Assembly: GCA_944389835.1 (NCBI GenBank)
Contig: CALXNU010000005.1
Location: forward strand, 1 to 59,438
Length of the DNA stretch: 59,438 bases
Direction of reading: 5' to 3'
Origin: an uncultured Succinivibrionaceae bacterium
Lineage (GTDB): Bacteria; Pseudomonadota; Gammaproteobacteria; Enterobacterales; Succinivibrionaceae
Part shown: positions 8,428 through 16,742 of the stretch, one piece after another
Layout: each line of letters starts with the position of its first letter
Numbering within the stretch: position 1 is the first letter of the stretch
Position numbers and translations under genes: made by a program
Notes under the pieces: model-generated
Databases searched by the model: none
What the model was told of the DNA's origin: nothing
The model's input: the letters and a program-made list of their open reading frames with translations, nothing else

Positions 8428-8832
8428 AAATTTCAAATCTTACTTTTTAAGCTAATACAACAAAAATCAGGTCAATTATAATACTTGTGTCAAAGGCGCT
8501 AAAGTCTCTTGAGACTAAAAAGCTTTTTAGGTGAAAGGGGCTAAATTAGGACAAAAAAGAATACGCTAAGCTTTAGGGTGGGAGAGCCCCTGCCTTTTAA
8601 AAAGTTTAAGCTTTTTCTTATCAAGTTGTGATAGAGTATTTAGGATTTAAGATAGAGTTTTTTGTAAAAAAGCAAAACTTTCTTAAAAATTGGTCGTCAT
8701 ATTAAATATAGTTGAAGGTGTGCCAAATAATTTTGAGTTTTTTATATGTTTTGTTGGAGAGTTTCTTGCAAAGCTTAAAAGACTCAAGCATAATTCTAGA
8801 AATTTTTTATTTTACTTTTTAAGGATGGTTTT
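8428..8832. other. Divergent intergenic region pepD / lipoprotein gene
   Basis: 405 bases without a credible gene. It holds the pepD -10 candidate (8480-8475), a perfect 14-base palindrome AGTCTCTTGAGACT at 8503-8516 immediately followed by the palindrome AAAAAGCTTTTT (8517-8528), and a long-range pairing of AGGGGCT near 8536 with AGCCCCT near 8588. The short frame at 8690-8875 overlaps the lipoprotein start and lacks a ribosome site. No function can be assigned. Confidence 0.5.
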
Positions 8833-9315
8833 ATGCTTAAGTGGTTTAAAAGCTTTTTTTCAGGCAAAGCCCTAAGCTTGTTGCTTTTACCTCTAGCGTT
8901 TGTTTTAGCATCGTGTACTGCGTATAAGGATGATTACACCGGTACCTGGATAGGTCTTGATGAGTCAGGACAAAATTATATTGTCTATGAATATATGTTT
9001 ACGGATGTGGCAACTCCAGGTAATGAGAATGCACTTTCAGTACGCGTGATTAGAAAATCCTATGAGTTCAATCCTGAGAAAACCATTTTAAGCTGGACTG
9101 AAACCATTCCTCATTATTTCCCTTGTGTTTATGATGAGGATACCGGAATTGTCTCTACACCTTTTGGCCCAATTGAATTTGAGGTTAAATCCGGCTCTTT
9201 AATTTACAATAATATTCATTTTACTAAGAAAGCTAAAAATACTGAGCTTAAGCTTAAGTATGTGGCACGTGATCATTTAAAGACTTTGTATCCTGAAATT
9301 CCAATTAATGATTAA
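8833..9315 (+). CDS. Putative lipoprotein, 160 aa
   Basis: I do not recognise a family with certainty. The N-terminus (MLKWFKSFF then LSLLLLPLAFVLASC) is a lipoprotein signal with lipobox LASC, so Cys28 would be lipidated. The next residue after the Cys is Thr, which favours sorting to the outer membrane. The mature part of about 130 residues is polar, predicted mostly beta, and opens with DDYTGTWIGLDESGQ, reminiscent of small lipocalin-like folds. AAGGA lies 10 bases before the ATG. A second small lipoprotein at 49093 has a comparable layout. The gene stands alone between its own leader and a strong terminator. Confidence 0.8.
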   Translation: MLKWFKSFFSGKALSLLLLPLAFVLASCTAYKDDYTGTWIGLDESGQNYIVYEYMFTDVATPGNENALSVRVIRKSYEFNPEKTILSWTETIPHYFPCVYDEDTGIVSTPFGPIEFEVKSGSLIYNNIHFTKKAKNTELKLKYVARDHLKTLYPEIPIND

Positions 9316-9330
9316 TTAATCTTTTAAGCA

Positions 9331-9361
9331 AAAAAAAGCCTCCTAATGTGGAGGCTTTTTT
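9331..9361. terminator. Bidirectional intrinsic terminator
   Basis: GCCTCC (9338-9343) pairs with GGAGGC (9350-9355), with seven A before and six T after. It serves the lipoprotein gene on + and uspE on -. Confidence 0.9.
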
Positions 9362-9379
9362 AGCTAACATTGCACAAAA

Positions 9380-10300
9380 TTAATCATCTTTGTCCATGAC
9401 TTGATAGTTTAAGACGAAAAGATCTGCATCGATATAATCGACAATCTCCTCACAAGTATTACCAATTAAAGCAGCCGACATGCCTTGACGGCCTGCTGAG
9501 CCTATAAATACGGCCTGTGGCTTTAAGTTCTTGCACAAAGCTGGGATGACATCATCAGGTAAGCCTTCTGCAATATGGCAATTCTCATGGGCAATATTGT
9601 GGGCACTTGCAAACTCTAAAAGACGCTTCTTATGCTCTTTTAAGATATTTTCAGCATAAATCTCTGGAGCATAATTTGGCACTTCAAGCATAATGGCAGG
9701 TAATAATACCGGAGCTGAATTGACTAAATGAATTTCACCACCTGTGATGGTAGATAACATCTGTGCCTCACGCAGGAGGGACACATTATAAAGTCTCTTT
9801 TCAGGTGAGGTGAAGTCTAAGGCCACGACAATAGGTGAGCTTTCCTCCCAAGTGTGTTCTTTGGAGATCACCACTGGAATCTTGGCATTTCTTAAAACAT
9901 ACCAATCAATAGGCGTGAAAATAATTGAATCTAAAATTCCATGGTGATTGGCACTTTTAATTAGGAGATCATAACTGCCTGAGTTCATCTCATTGACAAT
10001 GCCTTCTCCTAAATCTTTAGCCCAAATGACCTTTGGTACGCAGTTGACTTGAACGTCTTTAGTATATTCAGCAATTAGCTTTTTAGTCTCTTCAATATGC
10101 ACGCTCATCACATCATCACGCGTATCTCTTTCTTTGTGACGATTTAAGATGTGCACATCATAGGAAAAATCATAGATAAGACGCAAGACAGTGATGTTTA
10201 CTTTATTGTTATAGCGAGCAAACTCCACCGCACGCTCTAAAGCTATTTGCCGATCACGTTTAGGTTCTACGACCACAAGAAGGTTTGTATATTTGCGCAT
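9380..10300 (-). CDS. uspE: Tandem universal stress protein UspE, 306 aa
   Basis: Two Usp domains in tandem (about residues 1-150 and 155-306), which is the UspE layout of gammaproteobacteria, where it acts in stress resistance and motility/adhesion. The first domain opens with MRKYTNLLVVVEP and the second with SSPIVVALDFTSPE. The C-terminal nucleotide-loop-like region is VFIGSAGRQGMSAALIGNTCEEI. Length fits (E. coli 316 aa). GGAGG lies 8 bases ahead of the ATG. It is monocistronic. Confidence 0.9.
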   Translation of the reverse strand: MRKYTNLLVVVEPKRDRQIALERAVEFARYNNKVNITVLRLIYDFSYDVHILNRHKERDTRDDVMSVHIEETKKLIAEYTKDVQVNCVPKVIWAKDLGEGIVNEMNSGSYDLLIKSANHHGILDSIIFTPIDWYVLRNAKIPVVISKEHTWEESSPIVVALDFTSPEKRLYNVSLLREAQMLSTITGGEIHLVNSAPVLLPAIMLEVPNYAPEIYAENILKEHKKRLLEFASAHNIAHENCHIAEGLPDDVIPALCKNLKPQAVFIGSAGRQGMSAALIGNTCEEIVDYIDADLFVLNYQVMDKDD

Positions 10301-10410
10301 ACTAGATCCTCCCTCTACCTTTGTGTTTGTTTTAACTTAATTTTATCCTGAAATTAAGACTTTTTATAAACTAAGAGGTGAGAGAGTGCACACTTTTTAA
10401 TAATTTTCTT

Positions 10411-11988
10411 TTAAAGCTTAAGGGTGCGAGGCTTTATGCCCAATACTAGACATAAGACCGTGAAGATAAGTGCTCCTAAACCTATAAAAAGGGCTAAGAA
10501 CAAAGATGCCTCAAAGGTACTTATATTTACCCAAGTTTCAAAATCAAAGCTTACAAAACGTACCACAGTGGCCATCACGGTAGCACTAATTAAAACTTTA
10601 AGGCAGAAAGTCAGGGTTTGTTTTGAGGGACAATAGATTTTTCTTTTAATTAAAAGATATAAAAGCTGTCCTGCATTGACGTAGGCGGCAAGGGCTGTGG
10701 AGAGGGCAAGACCTATATAGCCTAGCGGATAGACTAAAATTAAGTTAAAGATGATGTTTGCAGCAATGGCGACCATGGAGCAGCGCACCGGAGTTTTAGT
10801 GTCTTGAATGGCGGCAAAACCTTGCACGAGGACTCTTACTAACATAATAGCCGCTAAACCTGAGATTGAGGCTAAAAGGGAGGCTGAAGATAAGAGCACA
10901 TGTTCACTTGTAAATGCGCCATGCATGAAAATTACACGCAAGATACTCTCGCGCAACGCCACCATGCCCAAAGCAGAGGGAATTCCTAAAAGAAGGACCA
11001 AACGCACGCCCCAATCTAAGGTATTTTGATAGCGCAGAGGATCTTCTTTTATATTAATGCGCGAGAGGGCAGGTAAGATCACTGTGGAGATGGCTACTGC
11101 AAAAATGCCAATTGGAAACTCTAAAAGCCTGTCTGAATAATAAAGATAAGAGATAGCACCAGTTGCCAAAAAGGAGGCTAAGATGGTGTTGACTAAAAGA
11201 TTAAGCTGAGATGCTGAAACGCCAAATAAAGCTGGGATCATTAAAGTGCGAATTCTTACTACCCCAGGATGATGCCAGGCAAAGCGTGGCAGGGTTAAAA
11301 GCTTTAAACGCCAAATTGAAGGGAGCACAAATAACAATTGCGCAACGCCTCCTGCCACCATCGCATAGGCTAAGATTAAATTAGGATCTGAAGCTTTTGG
11401 GGCAATAAAGACTGCCGCGCCTATCATCACCACATTTAAAATACAGGGGGTGACTGCCGGAATGGCAAATTTCCCATAGACATTTAAAATTGATGAGCAC
11501 AGGGCAGTTAGGGTAATAAAGAAAAGGTAGGGGAAGGTTACTCTAAGTAAGAGGGAGGCTTCAACAAATTTTTCCCCATCGCTTGCCCCTTGTGAGTAGG
11601 CCTGATACCAACCGTAACCAAAAAGTGCCGTAACTACGGGTGATAAAACCATACCTAAAGCGCAGATCACAAAGACTATCGCCCCTAAAGTACCTGAGGT
11701 TTTGGAAAGTAAGTCTTTTAAATCCTCAAAGCTTTGCTCTTGTTTAGTTTTAGTCATCACCGGCACAAAGGCTTGGGCAAAAGCACCTTCGGCAAAGAGG
11801 CGGCGAAAGAAATTTGGAATACGATTGGCAAAAAAGAAGACGTCAGCCATTAAACCTGCACCTAAAAGGGAGGCTATGGCAATATCACGTAACATGCCCA
11901 AAATTCTTGAGGCGAATGTCATTAAAGCAGTAATGGAGCCTGCTTTTAAAAGTTTGGCACTTTTTGCCGGAACATTTTTTGAAGCCAT
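10411..11988 (-). CDS. murJ: Lipid II flippase MurJ, 525 aa
   Basis: MOP-superfamily membrane protein with about 14 helices that moves the peptidoglycan precursor lipid II to the periplasm. Diagnostic stretches are ITALMTFASRILGMLRD at the start, then FFFANRIPNFFRRLFAEG and AFAQAFVPVM, including the conserved arginines of the family. Length matches MurJ (511-525 aa). The start ATG gives MASKNVPAKSA, a slightly longer basic tail than in E. coli. It stands alone, with the 827-base AT-rich gap upstream. Confidence 0.95.
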   Translation of the reverse strand: MASKNVPAKSAKLLKAGSITALMTFASRILGMLRDIAIASLLGAGLMADVFFFANRIPNFFRRLFAEGAFAQAFVPVMTKTKQEQSFEDLKDLLSKTSGTLGAIVFVICALGMVLSPVVTALFGYGWYQAYSQGASDGEKFVEASLLLRVTFPYLFFITLTALCSSILNVYGKFAIPAVTPCILNVVMIGAAVFIAPKASDPNLILAYAMVAGGVAQLLFVLPSIWRLKLLTLPRFAWHHPGVVRIRTLMIPALFGVSASQLNLLVNTILASFLATGAISYLYYSDRLLEFPIGIFAVAISTVILPALSRINIKEDPLRYQNTLDWGVRLVLLLGIPSALGMVALRESILRVIFMHGAFTSEHVLLSSASLLASISGLAAIMLVRVLVQGFAAIQDTKTPVRCSMVAIAANIIFNLILVYPLGYIGLALSTALAAYVNAGQLLYLLIKRKIYCPSKQTLTFCLKVLISATVMATVVRFVSFDFETWVNISTFEASLFLALFIGLGALIFTVLCLVLGIKPRTLKL

Positions 11989-12815
11989 TTTTAAATCTTT
12001 TTGTGATCTTAAACTTAAGGGTCACATTATAGAGCAAGAAAGCTTAATCTTAAGCTTTAAGCACAAAGTTTAAGCAAAGTTATTTACAAAAGTGAAAGTG
12101 CAAGCGTTTGCGAAAGCTTTCTTATGGAGATTTTTAAGGCTGTGGGTTTTGTTGTGGAAAACGTCGATTTCGGTGGGGAAATGGCTTTTAAATCGCTTTT
12201 TTGAAGATGTGGGGAATTTGGCTTAAAGAAAGTGCTGAAGCTTAAATTAGCTTAATTTTTAATAAGTTAATTTGAAATAAAATTATCACTTGCAAAAATT
12301 GCGCAGTCTATTGAAAATTAAACACTAAAATTAAGCAAAAGAGTGAAACTTTTAGGCAAAAATTTACATTTTTCTTGCATATAAAAATATTTATTTGAAA
12401 AATAAATAAAAACTCTGGTAGAAAATGTGACTTAGGTGCACTTCTTTTTCATTTTCAAAAATGAAAAGAAGATACTTTCAGGTTAAAATTTAAGTTTTGT
12501 TAATAAATCTGTGGGAAAGTTGTGGGATAAATGTTGTTTTATGGTTGGATATAAAGTCCTGCCTTTTAAAGCTTAAAAAGCATGGAACAAAGTTTAGATA
12601 GCGTGAGGTTAGAGCTTGTTGCTTTGAAGTGAAACTTAATAAGCTGCCACAGCCCATGGACTTGAGCTTAGAAGACGCTCAAGCAATTAGTCCTCTTAAG
12701 GCTTTATCGCGTGGTGCTAAGATTTTTCTCACCACAACTCTGAGGCTTCAGCCTTACTTTGTCTGTCACATCTAAAGCCTCAATATGGATTTGTAAGTTT
12801 TTAGAACTTAAAAAG
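11989..12815. other. 827-base AT-rich gap without genes
   Basis: No credible coding frame. It contains an imperfect hairpin at 12441-12471 (CTTCTTTTTCATTTT against AAAAATGAAAAGAAG) with no T-run. Several same-direction TGTGG words are present: TGTGGAAAA (12153-12161), TGTGGGGAA (12208), TGTGGGAAA (12510) and TGTGGGATAA (12521). The first reads TTTTCCACA on the other strand, one base off the DnaA box. The middle (12230-12420) is extremely AT-rich. The last 250 bases are less AT-biased and could be remnant coding sequence, but I recognise nothing. Confidence 0.5.
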
Positions 12816-13604
12816 TTAGTCGAATAAAGCTGAGATACAACCGCTTACAGAATCGGCTACATTTGAGGCTAAATCACTTACGGAATCAAAGGCTTCACTG
12901 GCAGCGCCCGTGACGGAATCAATCGCATCACTTAAAGTGTCCTTTACCTCGTCGTGGGATAAGAGTGCAGACACGCCCACCGTTGCGGCAACACCAGCTA
13001 CTACTGGGATAGCAACAGAGGCTAAGCCTGCGCTTGCAACAGCACCACCTAAAGCTCCTACGGTGGTGGCAGTGGCTTTGGCACCTACTGCAGCACCACC
13101 CACTGTGCTTGCAGCACTGACAGCTCTAACCGCTGTAAAAGCAGCAGATCCTGCACGCGCGGCGGTGGTCGCATGGCGAATGGTTAAAGCTGTGGCAGTA
13201 GCTAAGGCTGCAACGGTAATGGTAGCTTCACGTACCTGATAGCTTTTGGATTGGCCTGTTACGCACCAGTTGGCAAAATGCTCGCAGTTGTTAAAGATCA
13301 GGCTGTAATTATCTTCCCCGATCCTACTTCGTGCACGATCAACAATCTCTTGGGTGGAAAATTGGGCGTCATCGTGTTCTAGCACCGTCACCTTATCTCC
13401 ATCTGCAAACTTTTTCCAGCTACAAATGGTGACACCTTTATCGCGCAAGTAGGCCACGACCTGACCATTTCCGATGTAGATGCCGTGATGTTGGTAGCCT
13501 ATACGGTGGGCCACGACGTGCATGCCAGCCTTAAGCCCATCAACAGAGGCTCCCTCAGAGGTGCCAAGTAGATCTGAAATCGTTGTAAGCGCAGTAGAAA
13601 TCAT
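12816..13604 (-). CDS. LRAT-domain (NlpC/P60-like) protein with Ala/Gly-rich tail, 262 aa
   Basis: Residues about 20-125 match the LRAT / H-rev107 acyltransferase-protease fold: the histidine box YQHHGIYIGNG (H39/H40) and the cysteine motif NNCEHFANWC (Cys107 as nucleophile). Such domains are circularly permuted papain-like folds that move acyl groups or cleave peptides. Residues about 128-215 are a long Ala/Gly/Val-rich hydrophobic stretch, and the end is acidic and Ser-rich. No signal peptide is present. The gene is more GC-rich than its surroundings and is flanked by 827 and 294 non-coding bases, which hints at acquisition. Substrate and role are unknown. The start ATG has AAGATAAG ahead of it. 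Confidence 0.8.
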   Translation of the reverse strand: MISTALTTISDLLGTSEGASVDGLKAGMHVVAHRIGYQHHGIYIGNGQVVAYLRDKGVTICSWKKFADGDKVTVLEHDDAQFSTQEIVDRARSRIGEDNYSLIFNNCEHFANWCVTGQSKSYQVREATITVAALATATALTIRHATTAARAGSAAFTAVRAVSAASTVGGAAVGAKATATTVGALGGAVASAGLASVAIPVVAGVAATVGVSALLSHDEVKDTLSDAIDSVTGAASEAFDSVSDLASNVADSVSGCISALFD

Positions 13605-13898
13605 ACTTATCTTAATTTTTTAAGAAAATGGAAATTAAAGGTTTGCGTGCTTGGATACACGTCTATTTTTACTAAGGCTACAGTTTAGCACTAAATAAGT
13701 GCTCTTAAGATAAAGCGCATAAAGATCGGCAATTTTCTGAAGCTTAAGTCTATTTGCCCAAGGTCACCTCTGCAAAAGCGCGCCATCCCAAGCTTTAGCT
13801 GGACTGTGCCTTAACTAAAAGGTCGTCAAAGAGTTTACAGTTTGCAAAGGGAGTAAGTCCCCAAACTTAAGAGGGTTTGGGGAGCTTTTTGTATAACC
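13605..13898. other. Intergenic region with one stem-loop
   Basis: 294 bases without a gene. CCCCAAAC (13859-13866) pairs with GTTTGGGG (13875-13882), followed on + by CTTTTT. On the minus strand, where the methyltransferase gene ends at 13899, no clear T-run follows the hairpin. Nothing else stands out. Confidence 0.45.
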
Positions 13899-15287
13899 TT
13901 ATTTAAGCCGTTTTAATTTGGCCATATAAAAGCCATCAAAGCCTTCTGATGGGTAGATTTGCTTGTCTTCAACAAGCTCAAAGGCACCTTCACAATTTTT
14001 AAGGAAGGTCTCAATTTGCTCGCGATTTTCTTTGGGCAAAATAGAGCAAGTAGAGTAGACCACCAAGCCTCCAACTTTAACTAATTTGCTATAGCGTCTT
14101 AGAATATCTTGTTGAATAAATAAAAGCTCAGGTAATTTCTCACGACTGTCGCGCCATTTTGAGTCTGGCACGCGTCTTAAAACACCCGTGCCTGAGCAGG
14201 GGGCATCAATTAGTACCCGGTCTGCCTTATCATAAAGGCGCTTTATGATCTTAGTTGAGTCAATGACTCTTGTTTCAATATTTGAAGCTCCAGCACGACG
14301 GGCTCTCTTTTTTAGATCATCTAACTTATAACCTTCAGTATCTAAGGCTAAAAGACGGCCTTTGCCTTCCATTAATGCTGCTAAATGTAAAGTTTTACCA
14401 CCTGATCCTGCACAAGTGTCAATTACAGTCATGGAAGATGACACTTCAAGGAACGGGGCGATAAGCTGTGATCCGGCATCTTGTTGTTCAAAATAGCCTT
14501 GTTTAAAAGCTTTAGTTCTAAATAAAGCTGAATTTGAGGTAACCTCAAGTGCGGTGGTCACGCCTTTTACGGATTTGGTAACTACACACTCATGGGCAAG
14601 CTCAGAGGCTAGGGAGTCACGGTCGATTTTTAAGGTATTAACGCGAATAAAACGCTTACTTTCACCGCCTAGGGCGCGTCTTTCACGTGGCCAAATATCA
14701 CCTAATTGCTTGGAGGCTAACTCCTCAAGCCAAATTGGGCAGCCTTCATTTAAAAGAGGATAGTTGGTAGCCTGTCCTAATCTTTGGGAGATCTTAGATC
14801 TTTCAAAACCCTCGCCACAATCTAAATCAGGTATAGGCCATTTTTGCTCAGCACAATAGCAGACAATTAAGCGATTGACATGACGCTCAAAATCCGAGGG
14901 GCGTCTTAGATTTGCCGCATAAGCATAAAAAGAGAGGCGGCGGAACATGCTATTGATGTGCTTTAGAATAAAGCCTTGCTCAACTGAGGGGAGTTTTACT
15001 TTTGCAAAATAGAGGGCATAAGCCTTATCTAAAGGTTTTTTCTCAACTAAAACCGCAGTTAAAATGCTTTGCACTAAACGGATCTGAAAATCAGAAAAAC
15101 CCACATGACTTGGCATAACCTTTAAAGGTCTTGAGTCATGATTAAAAGGGCGTTGAGTTTTACGTGGCGCAGATGATTTTATGCCATCCCGGGAAAAATT
15201 CTTTTTTGCGCTATCTTTGGAAAAATGACGCATTTTACCTTTAAAAACAGGTTTTTTAGCGCTTTTTCGATATGGACTATCAGTCAT
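13899..15287 (-). CDS. RsmB-like 16S rRNA m5C methyltransferase, 462 aa
   Basis: SAM-dependent RNA cytosine-5 methyltransferase of the Nol1/Nop2/Sun family. The N-terminal 60 residues are a basic linker; about 65-185 resemble the NusB-like helical domain of RsmB; the catalytic Rossmann domain follows with DTCAGSGGKTLHL for SAM binding. Both family cysteines are present: DAPCSGTG, and the nucleophile in YSTCSILPKEN. Length is near RsmB (429 aa) plus the basic extension. RsmB is the best fit because of the NusB-like domain, though other family members cannot be excluded. GAGGATCAA precedes the ATG. Confidence 0.85.
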   Translation of the reverse strand: MTDSPYRKSAKKPVFKGKMRHFSKDSAKKNFSRDGIKSSAPRKTQRPFNHDSRPLKVMPSHVGFSDFQIRLVQSILTAVLVEKKPLDKAYALYFAKVKLPSVEQGFILKHINSMFRRLSFYAYAANLRRPSDFERHVNRLIVCYCAEQKWPIPDLDCGEGFERSKISQRLGQATNYPLLNEGCPIWLEELASKQLGDIWPRERRALGGESKRFIRVNTLKIDRDSLASELAHECVVTKSVKGVTTALEVTSNSALFRTKAFKQGYFEQQDAGSQLIAPFLEVSSSMTVIDTCAGSGGKTLHLAALMEGKGRLLALDTEGYKLDDLKKRARRAGASNIETRVIDSTKIIKRLYDKADRVLIDAPCSGTGVLRRVPDSKWRDSREKLPELLFIQQDILRRYSKLVKVGGLVVYSTCSILPKENREQIETFLKNCEGAFELVEDKQIYPSEGFDGFYMAKLKRLK

Positions 15288-15440
15288 TTGATCCTCATTT
15301 GAGTTAAAAGGCCCTCGTTTTTCTCTAAAGTTTAAGGCTATGTTTTAAGTGTTTTTAAGCCTAAAAAAGGGAGGGTATAAGATTAATTTGCAAATTTTAG
15401 CAAGAATTTTACTTAATTTAAAATTAAAGTTTAAATTTAA

Positions 15441-15467
15441 GAATTTAAAACCCCGCCTTAAGCGGGG
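15441..15467 (-). terminator. Intrinsic terminator of alaA
   Basis: CCCCGC (15451-15456) pairs with GCGGGG (15462-15467). On the minus strand TTTTAAATTC follows the stem. It lies 10 bases after the aminotransferase stop. Confidence 0.8.
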
Positions 15468-15476
15468 CCTTGTAAA

Positions 15477-16691
15477 TTATTGATGGTAGGTCTTTAAGAA
15501 ATGCTCTAATCTGTCACATGCATCATTTAAGACATCTACGGTTGGAAGGAAGACGATTCTAAAATGATCAGGTGCTATCCAGTTAAAGCCGGTGCCTTGG
15601 ACAATTAACATTTTTTCTTGACGCAAGAGATCTAAGGCAAACTTTTGATCATCTTTGATATTAAATTTTGCTGTATCAATCTTTGGGAACATGTATAAAG
15701 CACCGTGAGGCTTTACGACACTAATACCATCAATGGCATTTAATCTTTCATACAAAGCATCACGCTGTGTTCTTAATCTGCCACCAGGAACTATCAACTC
15801 ATTAATGGATTGATAACCACCTAAGGCCGTTTGAATGGCATGTTGCAAAGGCACATTAGCACAAAGGCGCATGGCCATCATCATCTTAATGCCTTCAATA
15901 TAGCCTTTAGCTTTATTCTTAGGCCCTGTGATCATCATCCAGCCTTGTCTAAAACCACAGGCACGATAGACTTTAGATAAGCCATTGTAGGTGACGATGG
16001 TAAGATCATCGCAAAGGGTGCAAATACTGCGGTGGGCGACATCATCATAGAGGATCTTATCGTAAATCTCATCGGAGAAAATAATTAAATCATTCTCGCG
16101 GGCGATCTCAATTAAGCCTTGTAAAAGCTCGGTGCTGTAGACGGCACCAGTTGGATTATTTGGATTGATAATTACAATACCGCGAGTTCTTGGAGTAATT
16201 TTCTTCTTTATATCTTCTAAATCAGGAAACCAGCCTGCCTGTTCATCGCAAATATAGTGCACAGGTCTACCACCTGCAAGTGAGACACCTGCAGTCCACA
16301 AAGGATAATCCGGGGCTGGAACTAAGATTTCATCACCATTGTTTAAAAGGGCATTTAAAGACATGGTGATAAGTTCACTTACGCCATTGCCAATGAAGAC
16401 ATCGTCAACATCAACGTGCTTTAAGCCTTTTTGTTGATAGTATTGGGCAATAGCTTTGCGGGCTTGGAAAATACCATTTGATTCACAATAACCTTGGGAA
16501 TTAGGTAAGTTTCTTACAACATCACGAACTACTTCTTCAGGGGCTTCAAAGCCAAAGGCAGCTAAATTTCCAATGTTAAGTTTTAAAATTCTCACGCCCT
16601 CATCTTCAAGGCGTAAGGCCTCTTGATGAATCTTTCCTCTAATGTCATAACACACATTGTCAAGTTTGTGTGATTTTTCAATGGTTTTCAT
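15477..16691 (-). CDS. alaA: Alanine aminotransferase AlaA (YfbQ), 404 aa
   Basis: Class-I PLP aminotransferase making alanine from pyruvate and glutamate. It lines up with AlaA/YfbQ from the first residues (MKTIEKSHKLDNVCYDIRG) to the end. Visible motifs are IGNGVSELI, NPNNPTGAVYS, SDEIYDKILY and the PLP lysine in YNGLSKVYRACGFRQGW. Length equals E. coli AlaA (405 aa). GCGAGG lies 6 bases ahead of the ATG. It follows dacB in the same direction but is separated by a weak hairpin. Confidence 0.95.
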   Translation of the reverse strand: MKTIEKSHKLDNVCYDIRGKIHQEALRLEDEGVRILKLNIGNLAAFGFEAPEEVVRDVVRNLPNSQGYCESNGIFQARKAIAQYYQQKGLKHVDVDDVFIGNGVSELITMSLNALLNNGDEILVPAPDYPLWTAGVSLAGGRPVHYICDEQAGWFPDLEDIKKKITPRTRGIVIINPNNPTGAVYSTELLQGLIEIARENDLIIFSDEIYDKILYDDVAHRSICTLCDDLTIVTYNGLSKVYRACGFRQGWMMITGPKNKAKGYIEGIKMMMAMRLCANVPLQHAIQTALGGYQSINELIVPGGRLRTQRDALYERLNAIDGISVVKPHGALYMFPKIDTAKFNIKDDQKFALDLLRQEKMLIVQGTGFNWIAPDHFRIVFLPTVDVLNDACDRLEHFLKTYHQ

Positions 16692-16703
16692 AAAAAGCCT
16701 CGC

Positions 16704-16729
16704 AAATTTTAAGCCTCCAAAGAGGAGGC
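16704..16729 (-). terminator. Possible terminator after dacB
   Basis: GCCTCC (16713-16718) pairs with GGAGGC (16724-16729). On the minus strand TTAAAATTTG follows. The T-run is imperfect, so readthrough into alaA is likely. Confidence 0.55.
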
Positions 16730-16742
16730 AAATCTATTCTAC

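Noticed and set aside
11702-12073. 123-codon frame on + across the murJ start
   Set aside because: Lies over the conserved murJ N-terminus and has no ribosome site.
11989-12815. Chromosome origin oriC
   Set aside because: Only one near-DnaA box, few GATC, no dnaA, mnmG or similar neighbour; kept as a low-interest observation instead.
12910-13239. 109-codon frame on + inside the LRAT gene
   Set aside because: Opposite-strand shadow of the Ala/Gly-rich segment; no ribosome site, composition explained by the minus-strand gene.
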